Positions 46,219 through 53,700 of a stretch of 64,000 nt of DNA are shown piece after piece. Within the stretch, counting starts at the first letter, position 1; every line of letters begins with the position of its first letter. The stretch is from the NCBI RefSeq assembly GCF_003254115.1, contig NZ_QKZV01000001.1:279585-343584 (forward strand), given 5' to 3'. A program made the translations under genes and the position numbers. The stretch comes from Hydrotalea sandarakina. Lineage in GTDB: Bacteria > Bacteroidota > Bacteroidia > Chitinophagales > Chitinophagaceae. The notes beneath the pieces were generated by a model. The model searched no databases. It worked only from the letters and a program-made list of their open reading frames with translations, and was not told the DNA's origin.

Positions 46219-46231
46219 CAAAAAAATTGTT

Positions 46232-46723
46232 ATGCCTTCATTTGATATTGCCAGTAAAGTTGATCTTCAAGCATTAGACAATACCATTAATACCGTTAAA
46301 AAAGAAATTCAAGGCAGATTTGACTTTAAAGATTCGCCTGTTGTTATTGAATTAAATAAAAAAGACTTTACTTTAATGCTTGAGGTTGAAAGTGAAATGA
46401 AAATGAAGCAGGTGATAGATATTTTAATAAGTCGTGGAATGAAGCAGGGCATACCTGCTAATGCATTTGATTTTGATAAAGATGCATACCCAAGTGGTAA
46501 AGTAATGAAGAAAGAAGTGATTGTAAAAAATGGCTTAAAACAAGATGTTGCTAAAAAAATTGTGAAAGCTATTAAAGACAGCGGTTTAAAAGTACAACCT
46601 TCAATAATGGATACCATTGTAAGGGTAACCGGCAAAAAAATTGACGATTTACAAGCTGTTATTAAACTCTGTAAGGAGACCGATTTCGGGGTTCCTTTGC
46701 AATTTGAAAACATGAAATCGTAA
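46232..46723 (+). CDS. YajQ family nucleotide-binding protein
   Basis: 163 aa, full length for the family. It shows MPSFDIASKVDLQALDNTIN, EIQGRFDFKDSP, KDFTLMLEVESEMKMKQVID and the C-terminal VQPSIMDTIVRVTGKKIDDL. YajQ proteins have two ferredoxin-like domains and bind nucleic acid; some bind cyclic di-GMP and act as transcription co-factors. It is monocistronic, with a short leader and a near-perfect -7 element. Confidence 0.93.
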   Translation: MPSFDIASKVDLQALDNTINTVKKEIQGRFDFKDSPVVIELNKKDFTLMLEVESEMKMKQVIDILISRGMKQGIPANAFDFDKDAYPSGKVMKKEVIVKNGLKQDVAKKIVKAIKDSGLKVQPSIMDTIVRVTGKKIDDLQAVIKLCKETDFGVPLQFENMKS

Positions 46724-46805
46724 CATTTATACAATTTTTGCTTCTTTTTAATTGGGGAATCAGAATAAAATAAATGGTCCAGCGGATACTAAATGAATCG
46801 TTTTT

Positions 46806-46836
46806 TTGGTTAAAATGCTTTGAACCCTTATTTTTG
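46806..46836 (+). promoter_or_regulatory. promoter of rpmE2
   Basis: TTG at 46806-46808, a 20-base spacer and TATTTTTG at 46829-46836: a complete Bacteroidota promoter. It predicts a leader of about 50 bases. Confidence 0.65.
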
Positions 46837-46859
46837 CACCCTCAAAAAATTTAATAATC

Positions 46860-46892
46860 GTACGGCTGAACCGTACAACCTAAATCATTCAG
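46860..46892 (+). promoter_or_regulatory. rpmE2 mRNA leader: hairpin with possible pseudoknot to the start-codon region
   Basis: GTACGG (46860-46865) pairs with CCGTAC (46871-46876) around the loop CTGAA. The loop is complementary to TTCAG at 46888-46892, which ends one base before the ATG at 46894. Folding as an H-type pseudoknot would cover the ribosome site, which suggests autoregulation by L31. The stem is clear; the pseudoknot is an inference. Confidence 0.5.
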
Positions 46893-46893
46893 T

Positions 46894-47145
46894 ATGAAGA
46901 AAGGTATCCATCCCGAAAATTACCGTTTAGTGGTATTTAAAGATATGAGTAACGGGTACTCATTTTTAAGTCGTTCAACTGCCGCTTCTAAAGAAACCAT
47001 ACAATGGGAAGATGGCAATGAATATCCTTTAATTAAATTAGAAATTTCTAATACTTCACATCCGTTTTATACCGGAAAGAATGTATTGGTTGATACTGCA
47101 GGACGTATTGATAAATTCAATAAACGTTATGCAAAGAAAAACTAA
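46894..47145 (+). CDS. rpmE2: 50S ribosomal protein L31 type B
   Basis: 83 aa. It matches L31 ([46 protein letters not shown]) and lacks the CxxC zinc ligands of the primary form, so it is the C-minus type B protein. In some bacteria this form is induced by zinc shortage; in Bacteroidota it is often the only L31, and this window cannot tell which applies. It has a full promoter, a structured leader and its own terminator. Confidence 0.95.
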   Translation: MKKGIHPENYRLVVFKDMSNGYSFLSRSTAASKETIQWEDGNEYPLIKLEISNTSHPFYTGKNVLVDTAGRIDKFNKRYAKKN

Positions 47146-47168
47146 TTTACACGTGAGAATAGAGCAAG

Positions 47169-47197
47169 AACCCGGTCTGTTAATGACTGGGTTTTTT
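47169..47197 (+). terminator. rho-independent terminator after rpmE2
   Basis: A 9-bp stem AACCCGGTC/GACTGGGTT (47169-47177 and 47185-47193, one G-U pair) with loop TGTTAAT and a T run. Confidence 0.85.
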
Positions 47198-47296
47198 GTT
47201 TTATATTATTGAAATTAATTTTTATTACAACCAACTATTTTTTAAAATAGCTGTTTTTCAGTTATAATTAAAACAGTTGCATAAATTTAAATAGGT

Positions 47297-48031
47297 ATGA
47301 AATTAGATATTTTAGCTTTTGGTGTGCACCCCGATGATGTAGAACTAGGTTGTTCCGGAACAATAATGGCTGCTATTGCTGAAGGGAAAAAAGTTGGCGT
47401 GGTAGATTTAACGCAAGGCGAATTAGGTACACGTGGTACTGCTGAAACACGTAAAAAAGAAGCTGCCGATGCTGCCCAAATTATGGGCATTACTATTAGA
47501 GAGAACTTAGCTATGGCTGACGGATTTTTTACAAATGATGAAGCACATTTACGTAAAGTAATTACCGTAATTAGAAAATACCAACCGGAAATTATTCTAT
47601 GTAACGCCCCAGAAGATAGACATCCTGACCATGGCCGCAGTGCAAAATTAGTTGCTGATGCTGCTTTTTTATCAGGTTTAAGAAAAATTGAAACGCAATT
47701 TGAAGGAAATAATCAAGAAAAATGGCGTCCTGCTTATGTATTTCATTACATACAAGACCGATTTATACAACCTTCCTTTGTTATTGATATTTCGGCATAT
47801 ATGTCAAAAAAAATTGAAGCAGTTTTGGCATACAGCACTCAATTCTATACTCCCGAAGTACAATTAAATGAACCTCAAACCTATATTTCCTCACCTCAAT
47901 TTTTAGAAACGGTGAAAGCCCGTGCCATGATGTTGGGTAAACGCATTGGTGTAGAATATGCCGAAGGATTTATTTCTGAAAAGGTATTGGGTATTCGTTC
48001 ATTTGATGCTATTATACAAAATGTTACCTAA
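47297..48031 (+). CDS. bshB1: bacillithiol biosynthesis deacetylase BshB1
   Basis: 244-aa zinc deacetylase of the PIG-L/LmbE family that removes the acetyl group from GlcNAc-malate in bacillithiol synthesis. Metal-binding motifs are AFGVHPDDVELGCSG near the N-terminus and EDRHPDHGRSAKLV (about 107-120). The subgroup-typical DLTQGELGTRGTAETR is present. It implies a bacillithiol-based thiol system in this organism; bshA and bshC are not in the window. It starts 100 bases after the rpmE2 terminator and is followed by the AT-rich histidine kinase gene. Confidence 0.93.
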   Translation: MKLDILAFGVHPDDVELGCSGTIMAAIAEGKKVGVVDLTQGELGTRGTAETRKKEAADAAQIMGITIRENLAMADGFFTNDEAHLRKVITVIRKYQPEIILCNAPEDRHPDHGRSAKLVADAAFLSGLRKIETQFEGNNQEKWRPAYVFHYIQDRFIQPSFVIDISAYMSKKIEAVLAYSTQFYTPEVQLNEPQTYISSPQFLETVKARAMMLGKRIGVEYAEGFISEKVLGIRSFDAIIQNVT

Positions 48032-48137
48032 GTTTTAAGTAACTTTTAAAAATATAGTGTGATTTATAATATTAATTTAAGTATAATTTTTGTTTAATGA
48101 TGTTTAATTTGCAAGGCAATTTCATTAAACAAATTGA

Positions 48138-49802
48138 ATGAAGTTTCGTAGCAAGTTAACAGTTCCAACTCTCGTTTTTTTTTCTATTATCATCATAACT
48201 ATAATTATTAGTTTTTTTCTTCACATAAATAATAATTATCAATTAAAGAATGAAGAGAAAAATGTTTCATCTGAGATATTAATAAAAATTTCGTTGCTTA
48301 AGGAAATTTTAATTAATATAAATAATTCAAATAATAACTATTCTTTTTTCAAAAATATAAAAGTTGAAAAAAAATACTTTAATCCTATTTTAGAGTTTCA
48401 AAAAATAAATTTAGAAAAAACTGATAGTCTTCTTAAAATTTTTACAATTACTGAACTTGATTCTTTTGAAAGAAATAATTATAATAAAATTAATTATTAT
48501 AAAATAAAATATAATGTTATACGTAATGATATATTGAGGAATATATTTAATAATAAAAAAAACTCACCACTATTCAATATAAACTTGGATAATAAATGCG
48601 AATTTTATTTTAAGAGAATTGTAAACTATATTGACCAACTTATCATATACGAAAATGAAAAATTAAATAGGGCACTGCTTGTAATTCGTGATTCATTTTC
48701 TATTTACTTTGATATATATATTATAATATTAATAATTATATTAATTATTTTGGGTTTTTTATTTTATCGAATTATACTAAACCTTGAAGCAGCTCTTTCT
48801 GAGGCAGAAATTAATGAAATAAAATATAAAAATCTATTTTCATTTAGTCCAGTTCCTAAAATAATTTATAACCTTAAATCTTTTAAAATTCTTAAGTGTA
48901 ATCAGGCTGCGCTAAATTTATTTGGATATTCGGAATCAGAAATGTATCAAATGAAAATTCTTGATTTAGTTCAAGAGGAAGTTCAGAATACTGCAATTAA
49001 TATTTTAATTGATTTAAACTTGAATAAAAACTTAAACAACTCTGCAAGAATTAAATTACAAACAAAGGACGGGAAAAAATTATTAGTAGAGTGTAATAGT
49101 ATGTATATTCGGTTTGCTAATATTGACGCAAGAATTGTATCAATTGTTGATTTGACCGATCTGTATGAATTTGATAATAAGCTTTCAAAAGCAATTTTTG
49201 AAACACAAGAAAAAGAAAGATTTGAAATTGGTGCTGAGCTACACGATAATGCAAATCAGCTACTTACGGCCGCTTTAATTGATTTATCTTCTATAGTTAA
49301 GTATGAGCAGGTATCAAAAATAAATTCGGTTAAAAATCACATTACTGAAGTAATAAAAATTAATAGAAATTTATCACATAAATTAGCTCTGCCTTTATTG
49401 AATAGAGATAATTTTTATGAGCAAATATTGAATCTAATTTCTTCTTATAATCAATTATATAAAATTAAATTTGTTTATTCTTTATCAGAGAATTATTACT
49501 TATCCGATTTACTAATTACACACTTATATAGGATCATTCAAGAACAATTAGTGAACATAAAAAAATACTCAAAAGCAACTACTGTTGAGATTTCTTTACA
49601 TAATGAGGAGGGGTTTTTGATACTTTTTACTTCGGACAATGGTATTGGTTTTGAACTAGATAAAATCAAAAATGGTATTGGGTTACTTAATATGCAAAAA
49701 AGGGTATCCCTATTTTTAGGTGAACTTAATATTAATACAGCCCCGGATAAAGGATGCGCAATTGAAATTAAAATCCCCTCTGAATCTAAACCATCAAATT
49801 GA
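48138..49802 (+). CDS. orphan PAS-containing sensor histidine kinase (HisKA_3/NarX-like), AT-rich
   Basis: 554 aa. An N-terminal helix (about 10-29), a 165-residue sensor region very rich in Asn, Ile and Lys, and a second helix (about 193-213) are followed by a PAS domain (about 228-345: FSPVPKIIYN, GYSESEMYQMKILDLV). The kinase core has the phospho-acceptor His369 in RFEIGAELHDNANQLL, the N-box QEQLVNIKKYSKAT and G-boxes SDNGIGFE and NGIGLLNMQKRV. It should phosphorylate a NarL/LuxR-type response regulator, but none is adjacent. Base and codon use (many AAT, ATA, AAA) are far more AT-rich than those of the neighbours, suggesting recent transfer. Confidence 0.88.
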   Translation: MKFRSKLTVPTLVFFSIIIITIIISFFLHINNNYQLKNEEKNVSSEILIKISLLKEILININNSNNNYSFFKNIKVEKKYFNPILEFQKINLEKTDSLLKIFTITELDSFERNNYNKINYYKIKYNVIRNDILRNIFNNKKNSPLFNINLDNKCEFYFKRIVNYIDQLIIYENEKLNRALLVIRDSFSIYFDIYIIILIIILIILGFLFYRIILNLEAALSEAEINEIKYKNLFSFSPVPKIIYNLKSFKILKCNQAALNLFGYSESEMYQMKILDLVQEEVQNTAINILIDLNLNKNLNNSARIKLQTKDGKKLLVECNSMYIRFANIDARIVSIVDLTDLYEFDNKLSKAIFETQEKERFEIGAELHDNANQLLTAALIDLSSIVKYEQVSKINSVKNHITEVIKINRNLSHKLALPLLNRDNFYEQILNLISSYNQLYKIKFVYSLSENYYLSDLLITHLYRIIQEQLVNIKKYSKATTVEISLHNEEGFLILFTSDNGIGFELDKIKNGIGLLNMQKRVSLFLGELNINTAPDKGCAIEIKIPSESKPSN

Positions 49803-49821
49803 AATTTTTATGTTTTTATTT

Positions 49822-50418
49822 TTAAATATTATTAATGTTATTAATAATAAATGCAATTAAATCATCCAATGCTATCCCTGCCATTTCGCATGCTTCTAAT
49901 ATTTCATGGCGTGATACATTAGCAGCAAACGATTTTTCTTTGAATCGTTTCTTTACACCTTTTACATCCATTCCTTCATATCCATTGGGGCGCATTAATG
50001 AATATGCATGAATTAAGCCGGATAATTCATCAAAGGCATATAACATTTTATCCATTTTAGTTTCCGGTTGTACGCCAAAATGTGCCGGACCATGTGATGC
50101 TATTGCATGAATAATTTCCGGATCAATATTGCGCTGCTCTAATTCTTCAATAATTTTTTTGCAATGTAATTCAGGCCACTGATCCCAATCTGCATCGTGC
50201 AGTAAACCTGCCATTTCCCATTTCCAACATTCTTCTTCAGATAAATTTTCTTTTTCTTTGGCCCAGCACTTCATTAAATGTGCTACCTGCAACATGTGTA
50301 ATTGTAATTTCGGGTTTAATACCCATTGCTGCATTAATTCCATTGCAGCTTGTTTGCTTAATACATTATTCTTATTGGCAATATTCCCAAATACACTTCT
50401 TCCTATTTGTAACGACAT
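49822..50418 (-). CDS. HD-domain phosphohydrolase family protein
   Basis: 198 aa from ATG 50418, where the family-like MSLQIGRSVF begins; the longer frame (to 50481) would precede a -7-like element at 50432. Metal-binding residues of the HD fold are visible: a histidine in LQVAHLMKCWA, HDAD in MAGLLHDADWDQWPE, the histidines in IHAIASHGPAHFG and an aspartate in YAFDELSGLIHAYSLMR. Such proteins hydrolyse phosphate esters of nucleotides or small metabolites; this subgroup has no settled function. It is divergent from the FabH-like gene. Confidence 0.82.
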   Translation of the reverse strand: MSLQIGRSVFGNIANKNNVLSKQAAMELMQQWVLNPKLQLHMLQVAHLMKCWAKEKENLSEEECWKWEMAGLLHDADWDQWPELHCKKIIEELEQRNIDPEIIHAIASHGPAHFGVQPETKMDKMLYAFDELSGLIHAYSLMRPNGYEGMDVKGVKKRFKEKSFAANVSRHEILEACEMAGIALDDLIAFIINNINNI

Positions 50419-50431
50419 AATTTTTTTTGAA

Positions 50432-50439
50432 TAAAGATA
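50432..50439 (-). promoter_or_regulatory. weak -7 element for the HD protein
   Basis: The minus strand reads TATCTTTA, one base off TAnnTTTG, 13 bases before the ATG at 50418. It favours the shorter start. Confidence 0.3.
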
Positions 50440-50518
50440 CAGGTTTGAATTTTTATTAAATGCACTTTTGTTAATGAACAATGCTTACATTTAATCTTCA
50501 CATTTATATTTTTTTAAA

Positions 50519-51595
50519 ATGCCTGCCATTAAAACAGTTATTACCGGAACAGGATGCTATATTCCTGAATTAATTAAGTTGAATAAAGACTTTTACATTA
50601 ATCAATTTTACGATGAAAACAGTAAGCCTATTGCCTTGCCATCGACCGAAATTGCAGAAAAATTTAAAAATATTACCGGCATTGAAGCCAGACGTTATGC
50701 GCCTGGTAATATGAATAATGTTGACATGGCCATTGCTGCTGCAAATGCAGCTATTGAAGATGCCGGAATAGATAAAGAATCAATAGACCAAATAATTTTA
50801 GCACATAATTTTGGTAATGTTATCCAACATACCATTCAAACCGATACCATGCCTGCGCTTGCATCGCGAGTAAAGCATGGTTTACAAATACGAAATCCTC
50901 TTTGTGTTCCTTATGACATTGTATTCGGTTGTCCCGGTTGGTTACAAGGTGTAATACAAGCGCATGCTTTTATACAAGCAGGTGTTGCTAAAAACTGTTT
51001 AGTAATAGGTACAGAAACCTTATCACGAGTTATTGACGTATATGATAGAGATAGCATGATTTTTTCTGATGGAGCCGGTGCTTGTGTGGTAAGTGCAAAA
51101 GAAACCAATGAAGAAGTTGGGATTCTATCATATAGTGTATTATCGCATGCTTTAGAAGAGTTAGATTATTTGTACATGGGTAAATCTTATTTTCCTGAAG
51201 CTGACCCTCGCATCCGCTATATTAAAATGAAAGGAAGAAAAGTATATGAGTATGCCATGCGTTATGTTCCTGAAGCCATGAAAGCTTGCTTAGATAAAAG
51301 CGGAATTCCTATTGAACAACTAAAAATGATTTTTTTACACCAGGCCAATGAAAAAATGGATGAAGGAATTGTGAAAAAAATGTATGAATTGTATGGTATT
51401 CAAAAAGTTCCAGCTAACGTTTTACCCATGAGTATTCATACCTTAGGCAACAGTTCTGTAGCCACTATTCCCACTTTGCTCGATTGGGTTAGAAAAAGTT
51501 TAGTACCCGAACATCATTTGCAAACAGGCGATATTATTTTATTTGCATCGGTAGGTGCCGGCATGAATATTAATGCCGTTACTTATAAACTGTAA
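50519..51595 (+). CDS. 3-oxoacyl-ACP synthase III (FabH) family protein
   Basis: 358-aa thiolase-fold enzyme. The triad of FabH is complete: Cys138 in VFGCPGWLQG, histidine in IFLHQANEKMD and asparagine in HTLGNSSVATIP. It is about 30 residues longer than housekeeping FabH, with an insertion after the N-terminal strand (YINQFYDENSKPIALPSTE), so it may use an unusual acyl starter or serve a secondary lipid pathway rather than bulk fatty acid synthesis. The amidase lipoprotein gene begins six bases after it, so the pair is cotranscribed. Confidence 0.85.
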   Translation: MPAIKTVITGTGCYIPELIKLNKDFYINQFYDENSKPIALPSTEIAEKFKNITGIEARRYAPGNMNNVDMAIAAANAAIEDAGIDKESIDQIILAHNFGNVIQHTIQTDTMPALASRVKHGLQIRNPLCVPYDIVFGCPGWLQGVIQAHAFIQAGVAKNCLVIGTETLSRVIDVYDRDSMIFSDGAGACVVSAKETNEEVGILSYSVLSHALEELDYLYMGKSYFPEADPRIRYIKMKGRKVYEYAMRYVPEAMKACLDKSGIPIEQLKMIFLHQANEKMDEGIVKKMYELYGIQKVPANVLPMSIHTLGNSSVATIPTLLDWVRKSLVPEHHLQTGDIILFASVGAGMNINAVTYKL

Positions 51596-51601
51596 TGGTA
51601 T

Positions 51602-52414
51602 ATGAAAAATTTATTTATTTTATTTCTGTTTTTTATAGGTTTATATGCCTGCTCGCGTAATCCTTATTATGCCAGTAATAAAAGTTATAAAAAGCAAGCT
51701 GCTGCTTGGGCAAAGCAAATAAAAGCATTACCTGAAGTTCCTATTTCCGATAGCATACAACAACCACCTTATTTTGTGGGTACCACAAATTTTAATTTAC
51801 GTAAACCCAATTACGTTATTATACACCATACAGCACAAAATGGTTGCCCTATTACCTTAAAAACTTTTACGCGTCCGGCTTCTCAAGTAAGTGCACATTA
51901 CGTAATTTGTAAAGATGGCACAGTATATCACATGTTAAACGATTATTTTAGGGCTTGGCAGGCAGGTGTTAGCAGTTGGGGTAACGATAAAGATGTAAAT
52001 TCATCATCCATTGGAATTGAACTGGATAACAATGGTTTTGAAGCTTTCCCTGAAGCACAAATAAATAGCTTGCTCAGTTTGTTGCATCGATTAAAACAAA
52101 ACTACCGAATACCCACAGCCAATTTTATTGGTCATGGTGATATTGCACCTACTCGAAAAAATGATCCCAATTATCGCTTCCCATGGCAATTATTAGCCAA
52201 TCAAGGTTTTGGATATTGGTTTGACACTGACATAAAAGATACCTTACCTGCTTCATTTAATACACTGGCTGCTTTGCGTATTATTGGGTATGATGTGAAA
52301 GATAGTTCCGCAGCAATTATTGCCTTTAAACGCCATTTTTTGCAGGATACAACACCGGGAATGAATATGGATGCCCGTTTAATTCTGTATAATTTACAAA
52401 AGAAATATATGTAG
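51602..52414 (+). CDS. N-acetylmuramoyl-L-alanine amidase (Amidase_2/AmpD-fold) lipoprotein
   Basis: 270 aa. The N-terminus MKNLFILFLFFIGLYAC carries a lipobox (LYAC), so it is membrane-anchored. The zinc site of the T7-lysozyme/AmpD fold is visible: IIHHTAQNG, SAHYVICKDGTVYHML and the late histidine in FIGHGDIAPTRKNDP. A glutamate in SSIGIELDNNG fits the catalytic acid. It should cleave the amide between MurNAc and L-Ala in peptidoglycan, acting as an envelope recycling enzyme like AmiD. It lies six bases after the FabH-like gene. Confidence 0.9.
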   Translation: MKNLFILFLFFIGLYACSRNPYYASNKSYKKQAAAWAKQIKALPEVPISDSIQQPPYFVGTTNFNLRKPNYVIIHHTAQNGCPITLKTFTRPASQVSAHYVICKDGTVYHMLNDYFRAWQAGVSSWGNDKDVNSSSIGIELDNNGFEAFPEAQINSLLSLLHRLKQNYRIPTANFIGHGDIAPTRKNDPNYRFPWQLLANQGFGYWFDTDIKDTLPASFNTLAALRIIGYDVKDSSAAIIAFKRHFLQDTTPGMNMDARLILYNLQKKYM

Positions 52415-52446
52415 CACACTCCTTTAAAAAATTTACATACTAGAAT

Positions 52447-52479
52447 TTGATGTTACTAACACTTGTTAGCTTAAATTTG
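52447..52479 (+). promoter_or_regulatory. promoter of the acyl-CoA dehydrogenase gene
   Basis: TTG at 52447-52449 and TAAATTTG (full TAnnTTTG match) at 52472-52479, with a 22-base spacer that contains the operator at 52456-52469. The ATG follows at 52500. Confidence 0.65.
52456..52469. promoter_or_regulatory. 14-bp inverted-repeat operator CTAAC-N4-GTTAG
   Basis: CTAACACTTGTTAG differs from the thiolase operator at 5093-5106 by one central base and occupies the same position between the -33 and -7 elements. Two copies in promoters of two beta-oxidation genes suggest a shared fatty-acid-responsive repressor. Confidence 0.65.
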
Positions 52480-52499
52480 CCGTATTAAACATTACAATT

Positions 52500-53654
52500 A
52501 TGGATTTTAAATTGAGTGAAGAGCATTTAATGATTCAAAAAGCAGCCCGCGATTTTGCTAAAAATACATGTTTGCCGGGTGTTATTGAAAGAGATGAACA
52601 CCAAAAATTTCCAAAAGAACAAGTGGAGCAATTAGCAGATTTGGGTTTCATGGGTATGATGGTTAAACCCGAATATGGTGGGGCAGGGATGGATACCATT
52701 AGTTATGTTTTAGCAATGGAAGAAATTAGCAAAGTAGATGCCAGTACCAGTGTTTGTATGAGTGTAAATAACAGCTTGGTATGTTATGGATTACAGGAAT
52801 TTGGAACTGAAGAGCAAAAGAAAAAATATTTAACCCCCTTGGCGCAAGGTAAAAAAGATGGTCAACTATATATTGGTGCTTTTTTGTTAAGTGAACCCGA
52901 GGCTGGAAGTGATGCAACATCACAAAAAACAACAGCTGAGGATATGGGTGATTATTATTTGTTAAATGGAACCAAGAATTGGATTACCAATGGTTCAAGT
53001 GCAAGTGTTTATTTGGTTATTGCACAAACCCATCCTGAAAAAGGTTCTCATGGTATTAATGCTTTTATTGTAGAAAAAAATTGGCCTGGAGTAACCGTAG
53101 GTGCTAAAGAAAATAAATTAGGCATTAGAGGAAGTGATACACATAGTATATTATTTAATGATGTAAAAGTGCCTAAAGCCAACAGAATTGGTGAAGATGG
53201 ATTTGGTTTTAAGTTTGCCATGAAAACTTTATCCGGCGGTAGAATTGGCATTGCTGCTCAAGCATTAGGTATTGCAAGTGGCGCTTATGAATTGGCATTA
53301 GCTTATTCAAAACAGCGTAAAGCATTTGGCCAAGAAATAGCTAAACACCAAGCCATCCAATTTAAGTTGGCAGATATGGCTACCCGTATTGATGCGGCAA
53401 GATTATTGTGTTTAAAAGCTGCATGGGAAAAAGACCATGGAATGAATTACGATTTAAGTAGTTCTATGGCTAAGGTATATGCCAGCGAAACAGCTATGTG
53501 GGTTACTGTTGAAGCCGTACAAATACATGGCGGTTATGGATATGTAAAAGAATACCATGTTGAACGGTTAATGCGTGATGCCAAAATTACTCAAATCTAT
53601 GAAGGAACCAGTGAGGTACAACGTATTGTGATAAGCCGGAATATTTTAAAATAA
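52500..53654 (+). CDS. acyl-CoA dehydrogenase
   Basis: 384-aa flavoenzyme for the first step of beta-oxidation, introducing the 2,3-double bond in acyl-CoA. Family motifs are MDFKLSEEHLMIQKAARDFA, GAFLLSEPEAGSDA, LNGTKNWITNGSSA, GGRIGIAAQALGIA, QAIQFKLADMATRIDAAR, QIHGGYGYVKEYHVERLMRD and the catalytic base Glu368 in QIYEGTSEVQRI. That position suggests a short- or medium-chain (butyryl-CoA-like) enzyme. The promoter carries the CTAAC-N4-GTTAG operator also found at the thiolase gene. The next gene, for a secreted protein, starts 46 bases later. Confidence 0.94.
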   Translation: MDFKLSEEHLMIQKAARDFAKNTCLPGVIERDEHQKFPKEQVEQLADLGFMGMMVKPEYGGAGMDTISYVLAMEEISKVDASTSVCMSVNNSLVCYGLQEFGTEEQKKKYLTPLAQGKKDGQLYIGAFLLSEPEAGSDATSQKTTAEDMGDYYLLNGTKNWITNGSSASVYLVIAQTHPEKGSHGINAFIVEKNWPGVTVGAKENKLGIRGSDTHSILFNDVKVPKANRIGEDGFGFKFAMKTLSGGRIGIAAQALGIASGAYELALAYSKQRKAFGQEIAKHQAIQFKLADMATRIDAARLLCLKAAWEKDHGMNYDLSSSMAKVYASETAMWVTVEAVQIHGGYGYVKEYHVERLMRDAKITQIYEGTSEVQRIVISRNILK

Positions 53655-53667
53655 AACTTTTAAAGCC

Positions 53668-53700
53668 GGCAGTTGTTGTTGTTTATTTTTTATAACTGCC
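53668..53700 (+). repeat. hairpin abutting the start codon of the DXDDTA protein gene
   Basis: GGCAGTT (53668-53674) pairs with AACTGCC (53694-53700); the stem can be extended by one G-U and one U-A pair, around a T-rich loop. Its 3' arm ends exactly at the ATG (53701). It has no trailing T run, so it is more likely a translational block than a terminator. Confidence 0.45.

Noticed and set aside
46309-46734. 141-aa ORF opposite yajQ
   Set aside because: Antisense shadow; yajQ has full family motifs.
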